Shown here: positions 47,596 through 57,589 of the stretch, one piece after another
Position numbering within the stretch: the first letter of the stretch is position 1
Layout: every line of letters begins with the position of its first letter
Assembly (NCBI RefSeq): GCF_030272615.1
Contig: NC_081412.1
Span: 27,297,001-27,361,000 of the forward strand
DNA length: 64,000 nt
DNA from: Cryptomeria japonica
Lineage: Eukaryota; Streptophyta; Pinopsida; Cupressales; Cupressaceae
Direction of reading: 5' to 3'
Position numbers and translations under genes: made by a program
Notes under the pieces: model-generated
The model's input: the letters and a program-made list of their open reading frames with translations, nothing else
The model's database searches: none
Told to the model about the DNA's origin: nothing

Positions 47596-47899
47596 AACAG
47601 GTCTGATAATTAAAATCCTCTAACCAGGTGATACATTAGCTTGTGTTTGCAAATCCTACTAACGTGGGTAGCTCCTAATAGGGCTAGTCCTCACAAGCCT
47701 TATTGTATAGCTCTTAACAAGGCTTAGACACTCCTAACAGGGTGTGCCCCTAACAGGGTATTGTAGACCTTAATTGGTCAGATCTCTATACTATAGATAG
47801 TGGATCTTTGTGGGTATTAACTCCCACCGTGGTTTTTTCCATTTGGGTTTTCCACGTATAAATCTCTTGTGTTATGTGGTTTATACTTTATGTGGTGAT

Positions 47900-48728
47900 T
47901 TTTAGGATTAATGATAGTCCCAAAGATACTGAGAGGGAGGGGTGAATTAGTATCTAATTGGTTAAGATAATATTTGACCTTATTAAGTATTTTGTTTTCC
48001 AAAACAGTGTACAGGTAAATAAGAATTAGTGCAGTAAATAGGAACAATAAAGATAGCATAGAAAACACACCATAACACAAGATTTTTAACGAGGAAACTC
48101 GGTGTGGGAAAAACCTTGGTGGGATTTGTGACCCACAATATTCACTCACTAGCCAATGAATGGATATTACTTACAATGTGGTGCCTGCACATGCAGGAAG
48201 GCCAACTACCTAGAGCTCATTGCTCAATTTATAAAATGGAAGTCTTACTGACTTACAAAATGGATTATGAGAATCCAATATAATGTATTGCTACAATTCA
48301 GCAACTGCTATGCCAAGTTCAATACCGGTTTAAGCACATACTATAACCATAACCTTATACAAAATCTACCTTAATATTCACTCATCACATCTACCATATC
48401 CATCATATCCATCCTCTATGTCTATCATCTATATCAAAATGATTTACAAGATCTCATACATATATGAGTCTATTACAATATGTCATGTTGGATTTACAAA
48501 AGATATTTACAATTAAATATAATAAACAAAAGTTGTTCTTGTTGGTTGGGGTGTCGGTATACATTGTTGTTGCTATTGGTGAAGTGTCTGCCGGTATCGG
48601 TGTCTGCCGGTGGTTTACCAGATGTATACCACAAGATTTCCTGAAGGTATCCACAAGGTTGCAAAGTTTCCATCAATGATAGCACCTTCAATTACCTTCA
48701 ATTCTCATTATAGTGTGCAATGCCAACT
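47900..48728 (-). repeat. S5: solo LTR of the Copia-C family
   Basis: 829 bp, homologous in reverse to the Copia-C LTR (TTAGGATT, CCCAAAGATACTGAGAGG at the left; CAATGCCAACT at the right). Flanked by GTGAT at 47895-47899 and 48729-48733. Both termini are mutated. It shows that this non-autonomous family has moved repeatedly. Confidence 0.85.
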
Positions 48729-48862
48729 GTGATTGCATTCTTGGTGTTATTTCTTATATGCCTATTGAGTTTTAAGTTGGTCAAATTGATAATAAGATTT
48801 GTATTGTTTTTACTTGCACTAATTCACCCCCCCTCTTAGTGCCTTATAAGTTCATCACAAGA

Positions 48863-49215
48863 AACACCTTCAGCATGATAGAAATTGATTGCATAAGCCG
48901 GACCCAAAATCCACTTACCAAGTCACCAAATAATGCATACAGATAAAACTAACTGGGAGTGCCAGAAGAAATCTGGTACCGGTAAATACCAAAAGCGATA
49001 ACAACCAAAGCACCAAATCATGAACCAACATAATATAGCAAGCATATAATCATCTAGAATAAGCATCCAAAACCGATTCCAAAGATCTGTTCATACCAGA
49101 TCAGAATCACAGCTAAAACCAAGAAGATCACAAAGAATAATTGGGATAGTCTCCAACCAAGATACAATGTTGACATCAATGACAACACTTAACCAAATCT
49201 AGTATATTGCCAACA
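48863..49215 (-). repeat. Copia-B 5' LTR, segment 2
   Basis: Resumes with AACACCTTC, collinear with the 3' LTR at 35228, and ends GCCAACA at 49215, head-to-head with the Copia-D LTR. Confidence 0.9.
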
Positions 49216-50362
49216 TAACTATCTCGGTTAGTCTTGGTGATCATCTTAGTTTTGGCTATGTTTCTAATCCGGTATGATCAGATATCTAGAATCAGTTTTG
49301 GATGCTTATTTTCGATGGTTATATACTTGCTATATTTTGTTGGTTCATGATTTGGTGCTCCGGTTGCTATCACTGTCATTCTTGGTTGGTATTTCCTAGT
49401 ACCAGTTAGATTTGATGGTAAGCAATGTTTGGTTATTTGGTCAGAGGATTTTGGTCTAGCTTATGGAATCAGTTTCTATCATGCTAAAGGTATTTCTTGA
49501 TTGTGTCCTGAGCATTTGGTATCTTTGGATTGGGTGGCATGTTGTTATGATGGTCCTATTTTGATTCGCTTAGACTTTCTATTATTTCACTAAGGGTTTC
49601 TACTGGTTGGTGAAGCATGTTGGATTTTGATCTTAGCGGAATTTCTGACAGATTTTATTGTTTGGTTATTTGATTTAGGTCCATGCTATGTAATGTAAAT
49701 CATAATATTGGTCCGGTGATATCGTGTGATGTAATTTTTGTAATTATGGGTTTAGGGTTTAACCAACCTTGTCAATAAGGTTGATGATATGTATTTATAG
49801 GTGATTTATTCATGTAATTGGTATCATGGTATGGATGGGATGGTCATGTCTACATTATCAAAGAGTGGTTTATGTGCGAATAAGGCTATATCATTCAAGG
49901 AAGGTTTGAGAAGGTTTTGTATTGCAGGGAAGATATTTGTGCTTAACTGGAAGTGTATCAAGCATTAGTAAATGCTACTTTAACGGTTCATTTCTTTCCA
50001 GATTGTAGTCCGATGTTTATGTAAGTCAGTGAGACTTCTTTTTGTGATGAGCAGTGAGCTCAAAGCGGTTGGCCTAATTGCAAGTGTGATCCCCATCGTA
50101 ATTATTTCACATACTACTGTAGAAGTGTTATCTGATTGTGGGTAGGGTTTCCCACTATTGTTTTTCCCTTTACGGAGTTTTCCATGTCAAAAATATTGGT
50201 GTTGTGTGTACTATGCTTTCATCTTATATCTTTCATTGTGTTGGTTTATTTATGCTCCGGTTAAAAGATTATGATATTCTATAGTTTTTGATTTCTGATA
50301 GGAAACTAATTCACCCCCCACCCCCCCTCTCAGTTTACTCCCAATATCAGAGTTGTCTAACA
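49216..50362 (+). repeat. Copia-D 5' LTR, main part
   Basis: Continues the LTR begun at 27544 and ends TCTAACA at 50362. It is the reverse complement of the Copia-B LTR family. The copia block is at 50143-50190, and two C-runs (CACCCCCCACCCCCCC) stand before TCTCAG at about 50312-50332. Confidence 0.9.
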
Positions 50363-50376
50363 ATTGGTATTAGAGC
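50363..50376 (+). promoter_or_regulatory. Copia-D primer-binding site
   Basis: ATTGGTATTAGAGC, one change from the standard copia initiator-Met tRNA complement. Confidence 0.88.
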
Positions 50377-50417
50377 GAGGTGCTCTCTATAGAAGCTTAA
50401 CTGCTTGAGGAGATCTG

Positions 50418-51312
50418 ATGGCATTAGCATCAAGTTCTATATTCAATCCCTATCGGAAGGAGAGACCCAGATTTGATGGTACAAATTATAAAATATGGAA
50501 GGAGTGAATGAAGATTCATATTAGATGTCTTGGAGCTGAAGTATGGGAGATAGTGGCGAAAGGGTATATACCTCATGATCCTAATTCTAGAACATTGGCA
50601 CCTGCTGATGAAAAAAAGAGAGCTGAAAATGATGTTAGAGAGAAAGAATCTTTATTGGGTGCCATATCTGATGAAAAGCTATTAAATGTCATAGAATTGG
50701 AGAATGCTAAGAAGATCTGGTTGAGGCTTGAAACTCTTTATGAAGGTGATCAAGCAGTAAAGATTGCAAAACTTGAAGGTTTTTGGGTAAGATATGAAAC
50801 TTTGAAGATGGAGGAAGATGAGAAGATTAGTTCTTTTTGGATAGAGTAAATGAGATTGTCATGGGTATCAAATGTTGTGGTGGATAAGTTAGTGAGGATG
50901 AGATAGTGTCAAAAGTTCTGAGAGTTCTTCCCCCGGCTTGCAAAATGAAGGCTACTTCAATCAATGAACTCCAGACTATGTCAAGTACCCCTGTTAGCAC
51001 ATATACATTACTTGGTAAATTAACTGCTTTTGAGCTTGAGGAACTTGGAGATCAGAGTGAGCTTCTAAAACTAAGACTATATTTAAAGCATATGCCTCCG
51101 GTAAGAAGAAGATAGATTGGAAGGAAATGTATCCTAAAGATATGGAGGAAATTAAGAGAGAAGAAAGAGAACTTGAAGAGCTGGAAGCCCTAATTGCTAG
51201 AAGAATACCTAAAGAACTAGCTGGAAGTAAGTATGAAGGAAAAGTCCCTTTTAAATGTTTTTCATGCAATAAGATTGGTCATTTTGCTTCTATATGCCCT
51301 GAAAGAGCTACT
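50418..51312 (+). pseudogene. Copia-D gag with zinc knuckle, truncated
   Basis: ATG 50418 opens MALASSS, then FDGTNYKIWKE and a TGA at 50505-50507, immediately followed by ATG 50508 (MKIHIRCLGAEVW). A frameshift near 50835 and a TAA near 50884 interrupt the middle; LRVLPPACKMKATSINELQ resumes at about 50921. The CCHC knuckle CFSCNKIGHFASIC is intact at 51256-51297. The frame runs into Gypsy-D LTR sequence at the 51313 breakpoint, so the protease and everything downstream are missing. Confidence 0.88.
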
Positions 51313-51318
51313 AAGGAC
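51313..51318. other. Breakpoint joining Copia-D gag to a Gypsy-D LTR fragment
   Basis: Copia gag sequence stops and gypsy LTR sequence (matching 55528 and 62526 onward) starts here. The six bases AAGGAC at the junction also occur at the equivalent point in the Gypsy-C 5' LTR (62524-62529), so microhomology is plausible. There are no LTR ends and no target duplication. Confidence 0.75.
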
Positions 51319-51562
51319 ATAATTTGGGTTTATGATTTAATGATTTATTGGAGAAATAAAATAAAAAGGGGCACACTTAGGCTAAAGGGCCTGATTTTAT
51401 GATGTGGGAAGTGATGAAATATTACTTTAGATTTAATTAAATTAATTAATTAAATGCTTAAAGGGAAATTATAATGCAAGATGCAAAACACACTAAGCTG
51501 GGTGCTAAACCAAGTGTGAAATTGTACCACCCTAGCAAGGATGTACAATTTACAACGCTACA
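51319..51562 (-). repeat. Gypsy-D 3' LTR remnant
   Basis: Collinear with 55535-55782 of the Gypsy-C LTR and ends CGCTACA at 51562. The other 1.35 kb of the LTR is lost at the breakpoint. Confidence 0.85.
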
Positions 51563-52595
51563 TTTAGCCCCCACTTTAGTGGTCATATGACACTACATGC
51601 ATATGCAAGCTAAATTAAAGAAAAGTAAACATTCATGAAAAAGGATATATCCACAAGTTGTCAGATGAATCCCCCAGTGGTATCTGCAGTACACAGTTAG
51701 GAACCGCACCCTACAAAACCATATTATAGATAAAATCACAAAATCACCTAAATGATTACTAAGGAAGGTGATGAAATTCGATGATAGCTATATGCCCTCC
51801 CTATTTCAACTTGCTAATTTAAGTGAGTTGAAACAAGGTATCACGTTTACCACATCGAATTGTGAAGGAAGATTGATGATAAATGTTCACAAGAAGATTT
51901 AATACAAGATCAAAAGCTAATGGAGAATCATTTGGTAAGAAAGAGAGCTAAACCTCAATTCCAACACAATGAAGAGTGTGAGGATTTGAGAGCTCTCTAA
52001 CACAAGATGAAAGATTTAAATGGAAAAAAATGCAAGAGATATAATCCAAAAATGCAACTCCATAAAGGAAATTGGAAAAGAACGAAGGATTGAAATGACA
52101 TCAAAGAGAGATTATTTATAGTAACACTCTTCTAAAAGAAGGCAAGAGATCCTCATTAGGGAATGCATGTGAACAAAATAGAAGGGTTTATTATAAATGA
52201 TATTACTCAATGAAGAAAAGAAATTGGTGAAAGATCAAAGACTTCCAACACCAAGAAGGAGGTCCCAATTAAGGATATGTACTTAAGATCCCCATTAGGG
52301 ATGCTTGTTCCAATATGAGAGAAGGAATTCAAATATGAATACACCTCTACAATCAATAAGAAATCCTTATAGAAGACACTACTTCACAAAGGGGAAATTT
52401 TAATCTTAAGAAGGAAAGATGTTTGAAATCACTCTTGCCCCCCCATATCTAGGGAGAAGAGATGAGATAAAAATAGGCTATTATGTTGCTTCCAAAAGTA
52501 TGATTGCACATGAAATTGTACCATCATGAATGACAATGAGCCCCCAGTAAGTGAGCTACCAATGTCACATAATGATGAGCAACATATAATAGACA
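51563..52595 (-). other. Gypsy-D polypurine tract and noncoding 3' tail
   Basis: The complement of 51563-51577 reads AAAGTGGGGGCTAAA against the LTR. About 1 kb of noncoding sequence follows, collinear with parts of the Gypsy-C tail but shorter. It includes a conserved phrase near the LTR (GGTATCTGCAGTACACAG, 51677 region). Confidence 0.75.
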
Positions 52596-54183
52596 TTAGA
52601 ATTTTTTAAAGACATGATAGATTGAATGAGGTATTTGCATATGACATGTTAAATTCTCTACTATAAGTGAGATTAAAAACATGTATAATATGATGAATGT
52701 TAAAAAGTCTTTAGAAAGAGAGAAGTTTATAGCAGAAGAATAGGCCACTAACTCATACTTTTCTTGCACATAAGAAACCTTAGGAGAGGGATAAGTATAA
52801 TTCATTAAAGCCTTATTCCTAGAAGAAGAGATTTTAGAATGAGTAGAAGATAAAGTGTCATAAGTGGGATTAGGAATCTTTTGAGGAGATTCATAAAGAG
52901 ATTTGTTCATGACCAATATTTCCTTATGAAGGGGATGAGTTTTAAAAGAAGTAGAAGATGATTAATTGAGGTGAGGTCATCATCACTATTAAATATAGCA
53001 TTCATATTGAGAGATAGTCTTTTAGATGCTTTGGTGGGCTTACAAGGATTATATCCAAGTCCAAATGAAGCTTCAAGAATGTTATGTTATAAAGGAACTT
53101 TAATTCCTTGTTCATTTTCACCACAACCATTGCCATCATAGCCACTCTTAGATAAAATGTGAAAACCAATGCCATAAAGGGATGCCAAATCGAAAAGAGA
53201 TGGATGTGCCTCACAGGCCTCAGTGCTATATGAATTAGAGGAAGGATTTGAAGAATTATTTGAATTAGAAGTAGCCAAAAAGTGGTTACTTAGTTGTTTA
53301 GACAAAGTGGGTTTCTATTTAGGTTCCTCCTTATATTTCTGCTTCTTAGTCTTAGATACTCTATACTCTCCTACAAAAGTAGGGTTAAAGTATAGAGATT
53401 CCCAGTCATCTTCTGAGAGCACTCCTTCAGGAGAAAATATATCCTTGGGAGGAGATTTCAATCGAGTTGAAGAATTAGGAGTACTAGAAGGATGAGATCA
53501 TTAAAGGAAATAGATGTATGTGAAGAAGTAGGAGGATTGGTAGAAGAATGGGAAGTGGTTGAACAAGAAAATCTGGATTTTAATGGTTCTTGAAGATTGG
53601 TATCACCTAATAAGATGTATGTCTTATTGTTATAAATGAACTTGACTTGCCTATGCAAATTTGAGGGGACAACTCGCATGCTATGAATCCATGGTCTCCT
53701 TTATAGAAGGTTATATGTCAAATTACTAGGCACGACATGAATGGGTGTAGGTAACATAACATGACCTACCTTAACAAGCAAGGTTATGACACCTAAACAT
53801 TGTTTAGCAACATTAGTAAAGCCTCAAATAGAAAGAGAAGCAGGCTCGATAAGAGAATGATCCATATTAATATTATCCAATAAGTCCACACTGCAAACAT
53901 TAAGGCCAGATCCATTGTCCACAAGGGTTCATCTTATATAACTATCATTGATAATTACCACAATCATAAGAGGATCATATTGATGTTGAATTTCATGAGA
54001 AGGTAAGTCATCTTGTGTGAATACAATTTGAGCTTTGGGTTTGTTTATAGGATCAATCAAAGAAGCCATGTTATTAGGTGTCATTGCAGGTGGGACATCT
54101 AAGTTTTTCAAAGCATCTTGTAATATCCCATGATAAGTGGGTGGACTTTGAACCAAATCCCAAATAGAAATCTTGGCAGGAGT
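52596..54183 (-). pseudogene. Gypsy-D ORF2: retropepsin and G-patch-like protein, broken
   Basis: Homologous along its length to Gypsy-C ORF2. Fragments: 53929-54156 (IVFTQDDLPSHEIQHQYD), TLVDNGSG near 53915 with TGA just before it where Gypsy-C has CGA (Arg), NLHRQVKFIYNNKTY near 53640, GFHILSKSGYDGNGCG at about 53125-53173, and GLGY just after a TAA. The tail at 52596-52916 ends with the hydrophobic FIILYMFLISLIVE. The order and motifs match the intact copy. The 5' end is interrupted at 54183 by Gypsy-C. Confidence 0.82.
54179..54183. repeat. Gypsy-C target-site duplication, left copy (GGAGT)
   Basis: GGAGT stands at 54179-54183 and again at 62773-62777, immediately outside the LTR ends. 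Gypsy-D coding is collinear with Gypsy-C ORF2 across the removed insert, confirming the site. Confidence 0.95.
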
Positions 54184-55782
54184 TGTGTAAGGGAAAAAGT
54201 GACACTAAGCAAACATGCCCTAATCTCACTTTCAATCACACACTTGTGGAATACGAAAGAGCCTAGAGGTATCACACAATTGGCTACTTCTTTTTTGTAG
54301 AAGAGAGAGCCATGGGCTACCTATTAGGATTTCTATTCCTTTGTTGCAAATGATAGATAAGATGATGCAAGTTCAACTACTAGCCCTAGAGTGCAAGTAC
54401 GAACTAGTAACAAGATTGCAAGATTGAGATTAAGTGATGAAAAGCTGTAAACACAAGGATAAAAGGAGAATGCAGATGTGTACCTGGGGTTAAAATATGA
54501 GTGGAAATGTTCAGGACGGGGGCACATGCGCCATTGACCTGATTCTGCACCTGAAACTGCTCCTTTTGGCAACCTGAAAGCTGTCGAAAAGTGCTAAAAA
54601 CTGCTGTTGTCTGAGGGACCAGGGCGCCCAACGCCCCTGTCCTAGGTTTCTGCTATGCAATTTGGTGTGTTGTCCCATCTCAGTCTGCTTCTATCGGATC
54701 TGCAACTTGCGGCGTCCTTCGAATTCGGAAATCTACACTTATATCTGAAAAGGGTTGTAGGTGGCTATATAGGGTTTTGCCTTCATCAAACCCCCGCTTT
54801 GGTGATTTCCACCTCCATGAATAGCCAAGTTGTATAGTAAAAGTTGTGTGTGCAAACCCTATGTGTGTGCAAGATCCTAAAATGAAAGTAAGCAAACTAG
54901 AGCAACCTAGAAAGTAAACCCTAATTGCTTGTAAATGATAATGTAAATGCTCCAAATCAAGATGCAAAGTGATCTAAAGCATGAATACAAATGATATAAT
55001 GAGGCTTATGCAAAGACATGAAAACAACATGAAATCATACCCAACCCCAACGGAGGGGTACAAGCCAATCTTCAGTCGATGATCCCCTATTGCTCTCTAA
55101 TGTCTTCAAAGCCCTAAATGGATGAATGAAATTGATGAATGCTTGATGGATGGATGTTGAATGTTGTTGAAGTCTTCAAAGATCTGCTCTTTCGCTGCAT
55201 AGAAGGCCCCTGAAAACCAAATTCTGGATCCTTTCCAATGAAGAAAGAGAGCTCTTATATATGAAACCCTAGGTCTTAATTTCAACTTTTGGCCAACCTA
55301 GAGATTGAATCTCCTGCCAATTTCTTGGGGTTAAGCTTTATTTTATGATTGGATCGCGATCCTAAAATTTCGGGAAAAATGTCTGGGACCGTGTGCACTC
55401 CGGGCGCCATTGTCCTTACAACTTTTCACCAAATTTTCAGGGCCGTCAGATATGATGATTTTAGAGAGAATCCCAAAGTTACAGCTGATTTCAAAATGTT
55501 TTGACCCCCGAAATCAAGCCCCCAAGTTCAAAATAGGACCTAATTAGGGTTTTTGATTAAATGATGTATTGGAGGAATAAAATGAAAGGGGCACACTTTA
55601 ATGAAAAGGGCCCAACTTTATGATATGGAAGATGATAAAATAGAACCTTAGACCTAATTAATTTAATTAATTAAGTGCTAAAGGGGAAATGCAATGCAAA
55701 ATGAAAAATGTGCCAAGGCGGGTGCTAAACTAGGTGTGAAATTGTACCACCCTAGCAAGTGCGTACAATTTACGATGCTACA
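54184..55782 (-). repeat. Gypsy-C 3' LTR
   Basis: TGTGTAAGGG to GATGCTACA. TATA-like CATATATAAGAG on the minus strand at about 55252-55263. The clade hairpin AGGGTTTTG...CAAACCCCC is at 54771-54795. GC-rich phrases (GGCGCCCAACGCCCC near 54624) give local inverted repeats. Confidence 0.95.
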
Positions 55783-57589
55783 TTTAGCCCCCACTTTAGC
55801 GGTCATATGAACACTACGTGCATATGCAAGCTAAAGTACAGAAAAGTAAACATTATTTGAAAAAGGATATATCCACAAGTCTGTCGAACGAAGCCCCCAG
55901 CGGTATCTGCAGTACACAGTTAGGAACCACACCCTACAACACACGTTAGATCACAAAATCACCTAATGCTTACTAAGGAAGGTGATGAAAATTTGAGGTT
56001 AGCTATATGCCCCCCCTGTTTCAGCTTGCTAATTTTAGTGAGTTGAAACAGGGTATCATGTTTACCACTTCGAATTGTTAAATAATATTGATGACAAATG
56101 CTCACAAGAAGATTTGATATGAGATCAAAAACTAATGGAGAATCATTTGGTAAGAAAGAGGACTAAATCTCAATTCCAACACAACAAAGAGTGTGAGGAT
56201 TTGAGAGTTCTCTAACACAAGATGAAGGATGTAAATAGAAGAAAAGAAAGGAAAAAAAAGCATGAATACACACATTAGTGATCCATGAGAAGAATAATGA
56301 GAGAGAAAACATGGACTTCTCGCCCCTAGATCTTGTCTAGGTGATCCATGGGAAAAAGGACATGGAAAACTAGCCCCTAGAATCTGTCTAGGTGATCCAT
56401 GTAAGGGAGGAGAGTGAGAAAGTCTAGCCTTATGCTGCTAGTTCCACTCAACCTCGTGCATGTGTGTGTAAGGGAGGTTAGAAGCGCCTCATAGGAGTCT
56501 ATGCCCGAGTATGCTACAACCTGTATATGTATAGTACAAAAGCATGACATCTCGCTCTAAGAGTCTGTGATCTAGTTTCGAGAATGACCCTTTGCTCAAA
56601 AAGTGTAATGTTTATGTCATAAGTAAAGTAGAACAAGGATACCTACCTTCATCACAAAAGAAGATACCCCAAAAATGCAACAATGTCATAGATCCAAGCA
56701 AGAGAGTTTTGCACTCTTTAAGCAAGGATAAGATAGTTGAAAAAGGGATATCTTGTAGTATGTGTAAAGGAGATCCTTAGAGGAGAAGAGATCTTTGTAC
56801 AAAAGACACCTATCCCCGAGAGGAATTGTCTTAGACAAATATAACATCTTCTAGAATAAGACAAAGAAGAGAATAAGAATGCAATACTTCCTTCTTTTGC
56901 GAGGTGAAAGTGATTCTTAATGAAGGATGACGCTCTTTTTAACCCAATTGGGAGAGTGACTTCATTATGGATGTATTTTACCAAGTGCAAAAGAGGTTGT
57001 AGTCAAGGACTTACACCTCTTGTAAGAGAGAATCCTTGAACAAACAACAACAAATGCATACAAGGAATAACATCAAGTAATAAAGTTCACACCATCCACA
57101 AAATAGGAAAAAGTGGATCCTTAGATAAAAATAAGGAAAGATCATTGCCTCCCAAGGATAAGGACAATGAGAAGGACTTACACAATCTTCTAGGGAGAGA
57201 TTTAGACATAGGCAAAATGTACTACATACTCACATGAGTTCATGCAAGCAAGACATTAGTGTATGTAAAATGCTCCTCACAAGAAGTGGGTAGGATAAGA
57301 AAGAGAATACACAAATCTTCTCCCATATCTAGGAAAAGAGAATTCTAAAGAAAAGATGATCAATATTTCCACACTATTATCCCAAAGGGAAATTTTAACC
57401 ATAAAAAGAAGAGATGTATGAAGTCACTCTTGTCCCCATAGGAACAAGAGATGACATATAAAATTAGGCTATTATGTTGCTTCAAAAATATGATTGCACT
57501 TGAAATTGTACCATCATGAATGACAATGAGCCCCCAGTAAATGAGCTACCAATGTCACATAATGATGAGCAACATAATAGCCATTAATG
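55783..57589 (-). other. Gypsy-C polypurine tract and long noncoding 3' tail
   Basis: The complement of 55783-55797 reads AAAGTGGGGGCTAAA. The tail has no long ORF. At 56310-56411 a 51-bp unit is tandemly repeated twice, each with CCCCTAGA...TCTAGG, an inverted repeat able to form a short hairpin. The length and conservation in Gypsy-D suggest an RNA-level role such as packaging, or simply lost pol sequence. Confidence 0.7.

Larger units (their letters stand above)
45098..48857 (+). repeat. S2: copia-type solo LTR containing S3 and S5
   Basis: TGTCGGCATTTG at 45098 to GTTCATCA at 48857, flanked by CAAGA duplications (45093-45097, 48858-48862). Its own sequence is 45098-45862, 47601-47899 and 48734-48857, 1,188 bp. 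It has the copia block (CACCGTGGTTTTTTCC, GGGTTTTCCACG at 47823-47860) and the C-run TTCACCCCCCCTC near its 3' end. There is no internal region. This LTR family is distinct from Copia-A, -B and -C. Confidence 0.88.
27628..49215 (-). mobile_element. Copia-B: copia element carrying several younger insertions
   Basis: Minus strand. The 3' LTR is 27628-28166 plus 34913-35567, the polypurine tract is at 35568, coding runs from 35951 to about 44180, the primer-binding site is at 44223, and the 5' LTR is 44236-45097 plus 48863-49215. Net length without insertions is about 6.3 kb. Flanks gacct (27623-27627) and taact (49216-49220) are probably a decayed target duplication. Pol is non-functional: the protease site is mutated, the zinc knuckle and much of RT are deleted, and there are several stops. 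Three independent insertions lie in it: Copia-C, insert G and S2. Confidence 0.9.
27544..51312 (+). mobile_element. Copia-D: copia element, 5' part only, split by Copia-B
   Basis: The first 84 bp of its 5' LTR lie at 27544-27627. The rest of the LTR resumes at 49216 after the 21.6-kb Copia-B insertion and ends at 50362, followed by a primer-binding site and gag to 51312. Integrase, RT, RNase H and the 3' LTR are missing beyond the breakpoint at 51313. The LTR is of the same family as Copia-B, which is inserted in the opposite direction. The start reads TATTGG instead of TGTTGG. Confidence 0.8.

Noticed and set aside
27623-49220. Clean target duplication for Copia-B
   Set aside because: The flanks gacct and taact differ at two of five positions, so it is reported only as probable.
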